The notes beneath the pieces were generated by a model. It did no database searches. It worked only from the letters and a program-made list of their open reading frames with translations, and was not told the origin of the DNA. A DNA stretch of 64,000 bases, from NCBI GenBank assembly GCA_963732845.1, contig CAVTBE010000004.1, positions 72,711-136,710 of the forward strand, given 5' to 3'. The position numbers and the translations under genes are program-made. Shown in pieces: positions 7,873 to 16,808 of the stretch (position 1 is its first letter; each line of letters starts with the position of its first letter). Origin of the DNA: CAVSRC01 sp963732845 (GTDB lineage Bacteria > Pseudomonadota > Alphaproteobacteria > Rhizobiales > Kaistiaceae).

Positions 7873-8883
7873 CTACTTCTTCAGGTCCATGCCAACCTTC
7901 TTGCAGACGAGGTCGGTGGTGTAGGCCTGATCGATCGGGATGTCTGCCTTGATCACGCCGGCCTTGACGACCTTGTCGTAGAACTCCTTCCAGCGGGCGT
8001 CGGTCATGCAGCCGATGCCCATGGTGAGCGAGTCGCCGGAATCGACGATGCCATACTCCTTCATCTTGGCGATGGAGTAGGCGAGCTGCTCGTCGGTCAT
8101 CTCCGGATTGTCGGTCTTGATCAGCTCATTGGCGGCCTTGTTGTCGCCGTAGAGATAATTGTACCAGCCGATGATCGAGGCATCGACGAAGCGCTGCACA
8201 ACATCCTTGTTCTTGGCGAGATAGTCCTGCTTGACCTCGATGGTGGTCGAGTAGGGGTCATAGCCCTCGTCGGCGAGCAGGAAGACCTTGGGCTCGAAAC
8301 CGCCCTGCCGCTGGATCTCGAAGGGCTCCGAGGTGAGATAGCCCTGCTGGGCGGACATCTTGTCGGCGAGGAAGGGCTGCGGGTTGAAGGTGTAGGGCTT
8401 GTACTGGTCGTCGCGGAAGCCCTGGTAGGCCTGCTTCATCCACTGGAAATAGGTGGTGTAGCCTTCCTTGCCCATGAAGATGGTGGGCAGCTTGGCGAGA
8501 TCGGCGAACTTCTCGACGCCGGCATCGGGATGGGCGATGAGGACCTGCGGGTCCTTCTGGAATATCGCCGCGACTTCGATGACGGGAACGCCCTGATCGA
8601 TGGCGTTGTAGGCGTTCAGCATGCCGCCCATGTAGAACTGGATCTTGTCACCGAGCAGCAGCGACTGGTTGGCTGCCTGCGGGCCGCCCTGAACGATGGT
8701 GACCTTGAGACCGTATTTCTCATAGGTGCCGTCGACGACCGCCTGGTAGTAGCCGCCGTGCTCGGCTTCGGCCAGCCAGTTGGTGCCGAACGAAACCTCG
8801 TCGAGCGCCAGCGCCGGGCCGGCGAGCGCCGACAGCGCGGCGCCGGCCGCCAGGCCGAGGCTCATGGTTTTCAGAGTGCTCAT
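7873..8883 (-). CDS. ABC transporter substrate-binding protein, NMT1/THI5-like (336 aa)
   Basis: Periplasmic binding protein of the NMT1/SsuA-like fold. The start MSTLKTMSLGLAAGAAL begins a signal peptide with likely cleavage after AGPALA, leaving LDEVSFGTNWLAEAEHGGYYQAV. The W/Y/G-rich opening and the following KYGLKVTIVQGGPQAANQ segment are typical of THI5/NMT1 pyrimidine- or sulfonate-binding proteins. The open frame continues upstream to 9114, but only the ATG at 8883 gives a signal peptide. It is the first gene of the minus-strand operon. Ligand unknown; the neighbouring deaminases make a pyrimidine, purine or related N-heterocycle plausible. Confidence 0.9.
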   Translation of the reverse strand: MSTLKTMSLGLAAGAALSALAGPALALDEVSFGTNWLAEAEHGGYYQAVVDGTYEKYGLKVTIVQGGPQAANQSLLLGDKIQFYMGGMLNAYNAIDQGVPVIEVAAIFQKDPQVLIAHPDAGVEKFADLAKLPTIFMGKEGYTTYFQWMKQAYQGFRDDQYKPYTFNPQPFLADKMSAQQGYLTSEPFEIQRQGGFEPKVFLLADEGYDPYSTTIEVKQDYLAKNKDVVQRFVDASIIGWYNYLYGDNKAANELIKTDNPEMTDEQLAYSIAKMKEYGIVDSGDSLTMGIGCMTDARWKEFYDKVVKAGVIKADIPIDQAYTTDLVCKKVGMDLKK

Positions 8884-9209
8884 ATCCCCTTCTCCGCCTT
8901 CCGTTGACGTGGACGGTCGCGCGACCCCACGTTGTCCTTCGTCTTCCGTTCCAATTATGACCGGATTCCGCAAATCCGCTGCTCCCGCTGCAGACGCGGC
9001 CAGCCCTCGTCGCAAATCGTATGCCATCGCCTGTATGGAACGCCGCCGCAGGAGCGGCTGCTCCTGGTCCCCCCGGCGCCATGGGCGCGCCACTCTAGGA
9101 CAAGCCATCTGCACAAGAAAGCGGCAGTGGCTGACTTTATCCTCCGCGGTGCGGGGCCTTGTCAGGCGGCGCCCGGCAATCGTAGCGTCGGAACACCAAG
9201 CGATCCGGG
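8884..9209. other. Divergent intergenic region (326 bp)
   Basis: Lies between the divergently transcribed binding-protein operon (minus) and the RidA-8-oxoguanine-deaminase pair (plus), so it should hold both promoters. One small inverted repeat AGGAGC-GGCT-GCTCCT was seen around 9050-9065. No thiamine-box core and no riboswitch-like fold was recognised. Confidence 0.5.
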
Positions 9210-9605
9210 ATGTTCATGATGCGTCCTCTCAATCCTGTCGGCATCCGCGCGCCGTTCGGGCGCTATAGTCACGGCATCGCGGTGGCGGGCGCCGGCCGCA
9301 TGGTCTTCTGTTCGGGCCAGCTCGGGGTCGGGCCGGACGAGCACGTGCCGGATACCGTGGCGGAACAGGCGGAGGTCTGTTTCCGCAACATTGCCGCGAT
9401 CCTTGCCGAAGCCGGGCTCAGCCTCGCCGATGTGGTGCGCCTCAACGCCTTCGTCACCCGGCGCGAGCACATGATGGACTACATGGCGGTGCGCGACCGC
9501 CTTGTCGGCGAGCCGCCGCCGGCCTCGACGCTGGTCATCGTGTCGGGCTTCACGCGGCCGGAATTTCTGGTCGAAGTCGAGGCGACGGCGGTGAGCGCGC
9601 CGTGA
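9210..9605 (+). CDS. RidA/YjgF/YER057c-family protein (131 aa)
   Basis: Small trimeric-barrel protein of the Rid superfamily. It shows the family pattern with SHGIAVAGAGRMVFCSGQLG near the N-terminus, a DVVRLNAFVT segment, and LVEVEATAV at the C-terminus. Canonical RidA imine deaminases have an Arg in an A-R-S context before the last strands; here the corresponding stretch reads PPASTLVIVSGFTRPEF, so that Arg appears to be Ser. That would place it in a Rid subfamily without proven imine deaminase activity. Starts at 9210 or 9216 (MMRPLN) are both possible. It is followed after 58 bases by the 8-oxoguanine-deaminase-like gene, a probable operon. Confidence 0.88.
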   Translation: MFMMRPLNPVGIRAPFGRYSHGIAVAGAGRMVFCSGQLGVGPDEHVPDTVAEQAEVCFRNIAAILAEAGLSLADVVRLNAFVTRREHMMDYMAVRDRLVGEPPPASTLVIVSGFTRPEFLVEVEATAVSAP

Positions 9606-9663
9606 CCGGCGCGGGCCTTGCTTGGTTCGGTAGCGATCGCGCAATGGAGCGTTGAGGGGCGGC

Positions 9664-11007
9664 ATGCGTTTGTGGATCAAAGGACCCCTGGCCGTGTTGG
9701 CGGAAGGCGCCGGCGGCGGACTGGTGGTCGAAGACAGCCGGATCGTCGAGCTGGTGGCGACCGGCAAGGAGCCTTCGGCGCCGGTCGACCGGACCTACGA
9801 TGCCAGCCGCCACGTGGTGGTCCCCGGCCTGATCAACACGCACCATCATTTCTTCCAGACGCTGACCCGCGCCCATCCCGCCGCCATCAACAAGGAGCTC
9901 TTCCCCTGGCTGAAGGCGCTCTATCCGATCTGGGCGAAGAACGTGAAACCGGACGCCTTCCGACTGGCGACGCGGTTGGCGCTGACCGAACTGATGCTCT
10001 CCGGCTGCACCTGCAGCTCCGATCACCAATATCTCTTCCCCGTCGGCCTCGACAACGCCATGGACATCCAGGCCGAGGAGGCGGCGCGCGTCGGCATCCG
10101 CATGACGCTCAACCGCGGTTCGATGAACCTCTCCGAAAAGGACGGCGGGCTGCCGCCGGACAACGTCGTGCAGGACGAGGACACCATCCTCGCCGACTGC
10201 GAGCGGGTGCTCTCCCGTTACCATGACGTCAAGGACGGATCGATGCTGCAGGTGGCGCTCGCCCCTTGCGCGCCGTTCACGGTGACCAAGCGGCTGATGG
10301 TCGACAGCGTCGGCCTCGCCGAGCGTTTCCAGTGCCGGCTGCACACCCATCTCGGCGAGACGCAGGACGAGAATGAGTATTGCCTCGAACACTTCGCGTG
10401 CCGGCCGGTGGACTATCTCGAAGAATGCGGCTGGCTCAGCGATCGGGTGTGGCTCGCCCACGGCATCCATTTCACCGACAACGAGGTCAAGCTGCTCGGT
10501 CGTCACGGCGTCGGCGTCTGCCACTGCCCGACCTCGAACATGGTGCTGGCCTCCGGTCAGTGCCGCACCAAGGAACTGGAGGCCGCCGGCAGTCCGGTCG
10601 GGCTCGGCGTCGACGGGTCGGCGTCGAACGACAATTCAAACCTGATGGAAGGCGTGCGCCACGCGCTGATGATCGGCCGGCTGACCTATGACGCCGCCGC
10701 CGTCACCCATTTCGATGCCCTGCGCTGGGCAACCGAGGGTTCGGCGCGCTGCATCGGTCGTAACGATATCGGCGCCATCGCGGTGGGCAAGCAGGCGGAC
10801 CTCGCCTTCTACACGCTCGACGAATTGCGTTTTTCCGGCGCCGGCGATCCGCTGGCGGCGCTGGTTCTGTGCGGCGCCCATGCCGCCGATCGGGTGATGA
10901 TCGGCGGCACGTGGACGGTCGAGAACGGTTCGCCGGTCGGCGTCGACGTTGCGCAACTGCGCCGCGAGCATGGCGCGGCGGCCAGGGCGTTCCTGGAGGC
11001 GCTCTGA
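9664..11007 (+). CDS. 8-oxoguanine deaminase-type amidohydrolase (447 aa)
   Basis: AtzA/TrzN-type amidohydrolase in the 8-oxoguanine deaminase group. H-x-H metal ligands are at residues 60-62 within INTHHHFFQTLTRAHP, a segment characteristic of 8-oxoguanine and hydroxyatrazine aminohydrolases. HTHLGETQDENEYC and the later VCHCPTSNMVLASG and DGSASNDNSNL give the remaining metal and catalytic positions. ATG at 9664 is preferred over an in-frame TTG at 9652, because GAGGGG lies at good distance from the ATG. The expected reaction is hydrolytic deamination of an oxidised purine or similar aminated ring in the cytoplasm, releasing ammonia. Confidence 0.9.
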   Translation: MRLWIKGPLAVLAEGAGGGLVVEDSRIVELVATGKEPSAPVDRTYDASRHVVVPGLINTHHHFFQTLTRAHPAAINKELFPWLKALYPIWAKNVKPDAFRLATRLALTELMLSGCTCSSDHQYLFPVGLDNAMDIQAEEAARVGIRMTLNRGSMNLSEKDGGLPPDNVVQDEDTILADCERVLSRYHDVKDGSMLQVALAPCAPFTVTKRLMVDSVGLAERFQCRLHTHLGETQDENEYCLEHFACRPVDYLEECGWLSDRVWLAHGIHFTDNEVKLLGRHGVGVCHCPTSNMVLASGQCRTKELEAAGSPVGLGVDGSASNDNSNLMEGVRHALMIGRLTYDAAAVTHFDALRWATEGSARCIGRNDIGAIAVGKQADLAFYTLDELRFSGAGDPLAALVLCGAHAADRVMIGGTWTVENGSPVGVDVAQLRREHGAAARAFLEAL

Positions 11008-11426
11008 GCGTCCGGCCGGGCCCGCCTTATGGAGGCCTGGCGGCTCGGGCCTGGGCAGCCGCAAAGGCGGTGCATTTCTGCGCAAAATCGGTTTGTCGTC
11101 TCCGTTTCCTTGCGTAGTCAGCTAGGATTTTAAGTATTCGTTTGCCGTGCCGCCGGGAGAACCCATTGCTTCTTGGGCAGCGCACGTCTTGCGCTTCCGC
11201 CCTTAGAGCAGATTTAAATATCTGGAGTTGATACTGGACAGAGTGCAATTGCCGACGTCCGGCTAAAGGCGCCGGAACGTTTGATCTTGAGAAGCCTGAT
11301 GGTTTTGAATTTGTCCCCGCCGGCAGCCGGTGCCGCCATTACGATCCGCGCTTCCCGGCCGGGAGCCGCCGCGGTGCTGACGGGCGGGCCCGATTCGATG
11401 CGCGCGCCAGCGCCGGGGGACGGGCG
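11008..11426. other. Intergenic region (419 bp) upstream of the GGDEF-EAL gene
   Basis: No gene-like frame was found. The middle part (about 11120-11260) is less GC-rich than its surroundings and includes TTGATACT and ATTTAAAT stretches, so it is the likely promoter region of the downstream sensor gene. No repeat or RNA structure was recognised. Confidence 0.4.
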
Positions 11427-13919
11427 ATGAACGCGCTCCGCGACGCCAGCATACGCATCAAACTGTTCGTCGGTCTGGGGATGACCCTGGCGCTCATCGT
11501 CCTTGTCGGAGCGGCCGGTCTCTACAACCTCCAGGCCCTCAACCGGTCCGCTGCGCAGATCGCGACCAACTGGCTGCCGCGCATCGAACTGCTCGGTGAG
11601 ATCAAGGCGGAGATGGCCGAATACGGATTGCTCGCGCATTTGCACCTGCATGAAGACACCCTGGGACCGAACGTTCACATCAGTGATCGGATGCGGTCGA
11701 TCTCGCAGAAGCTCGAACGCGACTGGCGGTTCTACGAGGCGATCCCCGGGGATGCGGAGGAGCGCCTCCTCTACTCGGTCCTGCGCGATGTCTGGAACGA
11801 ATTCGAAACCAACCTGGTGGGCAAGGCGCCCGACACCGGGGCCGACGGGACCGCACCCCAGCCGGAAGCTTCAGCGGCAGCGAGTTTCGCGATCCTCAGT
11901 CATGCCATGAGCCGCATCGACATGTTGACCACCTATTCCAACCGGCGCAGTGCGGAAGCCGCGCAACAGGTCGACACGACCTTCCTGACGGCTTTCTGGC
12001 TGACCATCGCGGCGATTGTCATCGCGGCGTGCGGTGTCGTCGGGGCCATCTTCTGGTTCGGCCGCAACGTCATCGTGCCGATCCGTCGGGTCAGCGAAGC
12101 GATGGGCCGGCTCAATATCGGCGATGCGTCGGTGACGGTTGCCCAGGAGCACGTGGGCGGACAAGAGATCGGCGCGCTTATCGAAGCGGCCGAGGGCTAT
12201 CGCGAGAGCCTTGTGCGTGGCCGTGCGCTCGCCGCGGAAGTGGAACAGGATCGGGGGCGCTTCTTCTCGGCCATCGACAACATGCCGATCGGACTGGCGA
12301 TGTTCGACGGCGACAGGAAGCTGATCGTCGCCAATTCCCGCTATATGGAGATCTATCGGTTGCCGGCGGACCTGGCCAAGCCAGGGACGCAGTTCGAGAC
12401 GATCGTCGAACATCGGAGGCATAGCGGACGCCTTGCCGACGGCGATGCGCAGGAATACGCCAACTCCCTGGCGCGCATCGTCGAGCGCAACGAGCCGTTC
12501 AAGGATGTGGTCAAGTTCCAGGACGGCTGCATCGTCAGTGTCGTCTTCCAGCCGATACAGAGCGGTGGCTGGGTGTCGACCCACGAGGACATCACCGACC
12601 GCCGCAAGGCCGAGGCGAAGGTCGCCCATATGACCTACCACGACAGCCTGACCGACCTGCCCAACCGCACGCTGCTGCGCGAGCGCGTCGAGGACGCGCT
12701 GGAACGGGTCGGCCGCGCCGGCCAGGTGGCGATCCTCTGTCTCGACCTCGACCACTTCAAGGACGTCAACGATACGCTCGGCCATCCGATCGGCGACGCG
12801 CTGCTGATGGCGGTGGCCAAGCGCCTGGCGGCCTGCGTGCGCGGCGGCGACATCGTGGCGCGTCTCGGCAGCGACGAGTTCGCGATCGTGCAGGTGGGTG
12901 CGGAGCAGCCGCAGGGCGCCCATACCCTCGCCCAGCGCGTGATCGACGCCATCAGTGAGCCCTACCTGCTGGAGGGGCATCAGGTGATCACCGGGGCCAG
13001 CGTCGGCATTTCGCTGGCGCCGAGCGACGGCACCGACGCCGACCATCTGCTCAAGTCCGGCGACATCGCGCTTCATCGCGCCAAGGGCGACGGACGCGGC
13101 ATCTACCGCTTCTTCGAGCGTGGGATGGACGCCCGCATGCAGGCGCGCCGGGCGCTCGAACTCGATCTCCGCAACGCCATCGAAGCCGAGCAGTTCGAGT
13201 TGGCCTACCAGCCTTTGTTCAACCTCGAAACCAATACGGTTTCCGGCTTCGAGGCGCTGTTGCGCTGGTTCCATCCCAAGCTCGGCACCATCCACCCGGC
13301 GAAATTCATCCCGCTTGCCGAGGAGTCCGGCCTGATCGAGCCGATCGGCGAATGGGTGCTGAAGCGCGCCTGCCACGATGCGGCTCACTGGCCGTCGCCG
13401 GTGAAGGTGGCGGTCAATCTTTCGCCGGTGCAGTTCCGCAGCGAGCGTCTTCTGCAATCGGTGATCGCCGCGCTGGCGTCTTCGGGGCTGGCGGCGAGCC
13501 GGCTCGAACTGGAGATCACCGAATCGGCGCTGCTTGCCGACAGCGCAGCGACACTGGCGACGCTGCACCACCTGCGCGCCATGGGCGTGCGCATCTCCAT
13601 GGACGATTTCGGCACCGGCTATTCGTCGCTGAGCTACCTGCAGAGCTTCCCCTTCGACAAGATCAAGATCGACCGGCGCTTCATCACCGACATCAACACC
13701 GACGGCAGCTCCCTGGCGATCATCCGCGCGGTCACCGGGCTGAGCGCCAGCCTTGGCATCGTCACCACCGCCGAGGGCGTCGAGACGCGCGAGCAGTTCG
13801 AGCGGGTCAAGGCCGAGGGCTGTACCGAGGTGCAGGGCTTCCTCACCGGCCGGCCGATGCCGCTCAAGGACGCGCTCGCCTTGATGAAGCGGCCGGGCAG
13901 CAAGGCCTTCGCCGCCTGA
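11427..13919 (+). CDS. Membrane sensor with HAMP, PAS, GGDEF and EAL domains (830 aa)
   Basis: Predicted c-di-GMP enzyme. Domain order: TM1 about residues 12-32, a periplasmic four-helix-bundle-like sensor to about 184, TM2 about 185-207, HAMP about 208-262, PAS (PAS_7 type, FSAIDNMPIGLAMFDGDR) about 275-390, GGDEF about 398-565, EAL about 575-820. The GGDEF active site reads GSDEF at residues 481-485, but the allosteric I-site RGGD at 472-475 is present. The EAL motif at 609-611 (FEALLRW) and MDDFGTGYSSL are intact. It probably acts mainly as a c-di-GMP phosphodiesterase, with the GGDEF half as regulatory GTP sensor or weak cyclase. Confidence 0.93.
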   Translation: MNALRDASIRIKLFVGLGMTLALIVLVGAAGLYNLQALNRSAAQIATNWLPRIELLGEIKAEMAEYGLLAHLHLHEDTLGPNVHISDRMRSISQKLERDWRFYEAIPGDAEERLLYSVLRDVWNEFETNLVGKAPDTGADGTAPQPEASAAASFAILSHAMSRIDMLTTYSNRRSAEAAQQVDTTFLTAFWLTIAAIVIAACGVVGAIFWFGRNVIVPIRRVSEAMGRLNIGDASVTVAQEHVGGQEIGALIEAAEGYRESLVRGRALAAEVEQDRGRFFSAIDNMPIGLAMFDGDRKLIVANSRYMEIYRLPADLAKPGTQFETIVEHRRHSGRLADGDAQEYANSLARIVERNEPFKDVVKFQDGCIVSVVFQPIQSGGWVSTHEDITDRRKAEAKVAHMTYHDSLTDLPNRTLLRERVEDALERVGRAGQVAILCLDLDHFKDVNDTLGHPIGDALLMAVAKRLAACVRGGDIVARLGSDEFAIVQVGAEQPQGAHTLAQRVIDAISEPYLLEGHQVITGASVGISLAPSDGTDADHLLKSGDIALHRAKGDGRGIYRFFERGMDARMQARRALELDLRNAIEAEQFELAYQPLFNLETNTVSGFEALLRWFHPKLGTIHPAKFIPLAEESGLIEPIGEWVLKRACHDAAHWPSPVKVAVNLSPVQFRSERLLQSVIAALASSGLAASRLELEITESALLADSAATLATLHHLRAMGVRISMDDFGTGYSSLSYLQSFPFDKIKIDRRFITDINTDGSSLAIIRAVTGLSASLGIVTTAEGVETREQFERVKAEGCTEVQGFLTGRPMPLKDALALMKRPGSKAFAA

Positions 13920-13927
13920 CCTGACGG

Positions 13928-14497
13928 TTATTCCAAGGCGAGGCTTTCGCCTGCGGCGACGATGCGCCGCGCAATCGTCTCCGGGTCGAGATCGGTGTTG
14001 TCGATGGACAGCGCCTGCGGTTCATCGAAGGCCAGCAGCGGGCGCAACGAGTCCGTGGCCGCGTTCTCCGCCGAGACATCCTTGTTCATGAGCTTGCGTT
14101 GCGGATCGACGATCCGGCGGACAAGTTCGGACGGCCGGCAGGTCAGGCGAACCGGCAGGAAGCGGGCGCCGCGCCGGCGCGCGGTCTCGCGAATGGCATG
14201 ATAGATGGCGATGTCTTCCGCCGCGCCGTCGAAGGCGGCCAGCGTGAAGATGAAGCTCCATTGAGGCGGCGAGAGGGTGGCAATCGTCTCGAGGATCGCA
14301 GCGCGGACGTCGGCGACCTGTTCCCAAACCACCGCCGGTAGCGGCTCGGACCGATACAGCTCGATCAGGTTGAAGATCGGGTTGTTGACGGTGTGGTTGT
14401 CGACAATGCGCGCGCCGGTGAGAGCAGCAATCGCCTTCGCGGTCGTCAGTTTGCCGACGCCGGCATGACCAACCAGCAGAAAGATCGTGTTGTCCAT
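13928..14497 (-). CDS. P-loop kinase-like ATPase (AAA_18/AAA_33 type, 189 aa)
   Basis: Small nucleoside-kinase-like P-loop protein. The Walker A region is GHAGVGKLT at residues 10-18; Leu replaces the usual Ser/Thr after Lys, a variant seen in related shikimate-kinase-like proteins (GVGKLT). A Walker-B-like hydrophobic strand and the Arg-rich lid (IRETARRRGARFLPVRLTC) follow. Substrate unknown. It is convergent with the GGDEF-EAL gene (8 bases between stops) and divergent from the creatininase gene (58 bases). Confidence 0.75.
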   Translation of the reverse strand: MDNTIFLLVGHAGVGKLTTAKAIAALTGARIVDNHTVNNPIFNLIELYRSEPLPAVVWEQVADVRAAILETIATLSPPQWSFIFTLAAFDGAAEDIAIYHAIRETARRRGARFLPVRLTCRPSELVRRIVDPQRKLMNKDVSAENAATDSLRPLLAFDEPQALSIDNTDLDPETIARRIVAAGESLALE

Positions 14498-14555
14498 GGC
14501 GTGGGTCCCAGCCTAGTTTGTTGCTATTGCAACCATCTGGATCGATCAAGCCACC

Positions 14556-15353
14556 ATGCTTCCCTCACGTTACTGGGTCGAGATGACCACCCGCGACTTC
14601 GCCGACAGCGACACCTCCGGCTGGATCGCCGTACTGCCGGTGGCGGCGGTCGAACAGCATGGGCCGCACCTGCCGGTGTACACCGATACCTGCATCGCCG
14701 AAGGCATGGTCCGGCGCTCCATCGAGCTGTTGCCCGGCGATCTGCCGGTGACCTTCCTGCCGGTCCAGGCAATCGGCAAATCCAACGAGCATATCTCCTC
14801 GCCGGGCACTGTGACCGGATCCTGGGAGACGACGACCAAGCTGTGGCTGGAGATCGGCGACAGCGTCAAACGCGCCGGCATCGAGAAGCTGATCCTCGTC
14901 AATTCGCATGGCGGCAACGTGCCGATGGTCGACATCGTGGCGCGCGAGCTGCGCGTGCGCCACGACATGCTGGTGGTGGCAACCGCGTGGTCGCGCTTCG
15001 GGCTGCCCGAGGGCGCGTCGGCACCGGAGGAATCGCTCTACGGCATTCACGGCGGCGACATCGAGACGTCGATCATGCTGCATCTCAGGGCCGACCTGGT
15101 GCGCATGGACAAGGCCAAGGATTTCCGCTCGAACCAGCTCGCCTTCATCAAGGAGTTCAAGCATCTGCGCGGCCATGGGCCGGTGCAGTTCGGCTGGAAG
15201 GCGCAGGACCTGAATGCGGAGGGCGCGCTCGGCAATGCTGCCGCCGCCACCGCCGACAAGGGCAAGGCGGTGGTCGATCATCAGGCGGCGGCCTTCGTCG
15301 AATTGTGCCGCGACGTGCACGGCTTCGACACGGGACGCCTATGGAGGCCGTGA
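14556..15353 (+). CDS. Creatininase-family amidohydrolase (265 aa)
   Basis: Cytoplasmic metal-dependent amidohydrolase of the creatininase/MftE/FAPy-deformylase fold. Hallmarks are VEQHGPHLPVYTDTCIAE (metal-ligand Glu, His and Asp), VNSHGGN near the centre, and a later GIHGGDIETSIMLHL. Family members open cyclic amides such as creatinine or hydrolyse formamidopyrimidines. The reading frame ends 13 bases inside the next gene (FAD oxidase), so the two are coupled. No close enough signature was seen to name the substrate. Confidence 0.9.
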   Translation: MLPSRYWVEMTTRDFADSDTSGWIAVLPVAAVEQHGPHLPVYTDTCIAEGMVRRSIELLPGDLPVTFLPVQAIGKSNEHISSPGTVTGSWETTTKLWLEIGDSVKRAGIEKLILVNSHGGNVPMVDIVARELRVRHDMLVVATAWSRFGLPEGASAPEESLYGIHGGDIETSIMLHLRADLVRMDKAKDFRSNQLAFIKEFKHLRGHGPVQFGWKAQDLNAEGALGNAAAATADKGKAVVDHQAAAFVELCRDVHGFDTGRLWRP

Positions 15354-16729
15354 GCCCGGCGCGGCTGGCCGCACTCAGCGCCGATCTCGGTGGCGTGCCG
15401 GTTGCCGACGATGCGGCGACGCTGAAGCTCAAGAGCCGCGACTTCTTCTGGTTCTCGCCGATCCTGAAGCCGCTGCTCGAAGAGAAGCGCGCCGACCTGG
15501 TCGTCGCGCCGCGCAGCAAGGACGAGGTGATGCGCGTTGCCGCGGCGGTGGCGCGTCACCGTGTGCCGCTGACGGTGCGCGGCGGCGGCACCGGCAATTA
15601 CGGCCAGGCCGTGCCGCTGGCAGGCGGCATCGTGCTCGACATGACCGGCCTTGATGGAATTGTCGAGGTGACACCGGGGGCAGGGCGGTTCGCGGCGGGC
15701 GCCCGGCTGCTCGATATCGACCGCAGGCTGCGCGACGCGCATGCGGCGGAGGGCCGCTGGGAGCTGCGCTTCCACCCCTCGACGCGCAAGCAGGCGACGA
15801 TCGGCGGCTTCATCGCCGGAGGTGCGGCCGGCTGCGGCTCGTGCACATGGGGCCAGATCGCCGATCCCGGCGCGGTGCTCGCCGTCGAGGTGGTGACGGT
15901 GGAGGAGACGCCACGGGTGATCGAACTCACCGGGCGCGACATCCTCAAGGTGCTGCATGCCTACGGCGTCAACGGCATCATCACCGAAGTCGCGGTGCCG
16001 CTGGCGCCGTGGCAGCCCTGGAGCGAGCGGGTCGTCGCCTTTCCAACTCTCGGTGCGGCGGCGCGCTTCGGCCATGCTCTGGCGGCGGCGGAAGGCATCG
16101 CCAAGAAGGAGATCGGCGTCTTTGCGGCCGACATCCCGCCCATGCTGAAGCGGCTCAAGCCGCTGGTGCCGGCGGGCCACGCCATGGCGATCGTCATGGT
16201 GGCGGAGGCCCAGGCGCCGGTGCTCGCCGAGATGGTCGCCGATCACGGCGGGCGGATCGTCTATGAGCGCGGGCCAGGCGAGGCGGAGGCCGCCGCCTTC
16301 GACGGCAAGGGCGCCATGCCGCCGCTCTACGAATACACCTGGAACCACACGACGCTGCATGCGCTCAAGGTCGATCCGACGATCACCTATCTGCAGATAC
16401 GCTTTCCCGAGGGGCACGAGACCGAGACGGCCGAGGCGATGGAGCGCGAATTCGCCGGCGAAATGCTGCTCCACCTCGAATATCAGCGGCGCGGCGGGCG
16501 CGTCTTCGTGTCGAGCCTGCCGATCCTGCGCTACAGTTCGCAGGCGCGCCTCGACGAAGTGATCCGCACGGTCGAGGCGATGGGCGGCGCCGTCTCCAAT
16601 CCGCACAGCTATGTGCTCGACAATGCCGGCTGGAAGCGCACCGACGCGCCGCAACCGGAATTCAAGAGCCTTGCCGACCCGCATGGCCTGATGAATCCCG
16701 GCAAGTTGAAGGCCTGGCCGCCAGCGTAG
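15341..16729 (+). CDS. FAD-binding oxidase, GlcD type (462 aa), copy 2
   Basis: Paralogue of the oxidase at 3279-4697. The same landmarks occur in the same order: KSRDFFWFSPILKPLL, TVRGGGTGNYGQAVPLAGG (FAD loop), STRKQATIGGFIAGGAAG, YEYTWNHTTLHALKVDPTITYL and LMNPGKLKAW. The ATG at 15341 overlaps the creatininase stop; the apparent longer frame back to 14393 is only the shadow of that gene. It is expected to be a cytoplasmic or membrane-associated flavin dehydrogenase for a hydroxy acid or amine. Association with creatininase here and a cytosine-deaminase-like enzyme at copy 1 suggests both oxidises products of ring opening. Confidence 0.9.
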   Translation: MEAVSPARLAALSADLGGVPVADDAATLKLKSRDFFWFSPILKPLLEEKRADLVVAPRSKDEVMRVAAAVARHRVPLTVRGGGTGNYGQAVPLAGGIVLDMTGLDGIVEVTPGAGRFAAGARLLDIDRRLRDAHAAEGRWELRFHPSTRKQATIGGFIAGGAAGCGSCTWGQIADPGAVLAVEVVTVEETPRVIELTGRDILKVLHAYGVNGIITEVAVPLAPWQPWSERVVAFPTLGAAARFGHALAAAEGIAKKEIGVFAADIPPMLKRLKPLVPAGHAMAIVMVAEAQAPVLAEMVADHGGRIVYERGPGEAEAAAFDGKGAMPPLYEYTWNHTTLHALKVDPTITYLQIRFPEGHETETAEAMEREFAGEMLLHLEYQRRGGRVFVSSLPILRYSSQARLDEVIRTVEAMGGAVSNPHSYVLDNAGWKRTDAPQPEFKSLADPHGLMNPGKLKAWPPA

Positions 16730-16808
16730 CGGTGTTCGGTCGCGGGTGGTTGCTCTCCGCCCGCGCCGGACGGAAGCTCGGCGCAGACAAGAATCGGGAG
16801 GTTCCGAG

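Noticed and set aside
8884..9209. Thiamine (TPP) riboswitch in front of the NMT1-type importer
   Set aside because: No THI-box core or matching stems were seen on the minus strand.
14393..16729. Apparent single 778-codon plus-strand frame that would fuse an upstream peptide to the FAD oxidase
   Set aside because: The upstream part is the out-of-frame shadow of the creatininase gene; the oxidase begins at ATG 15341.
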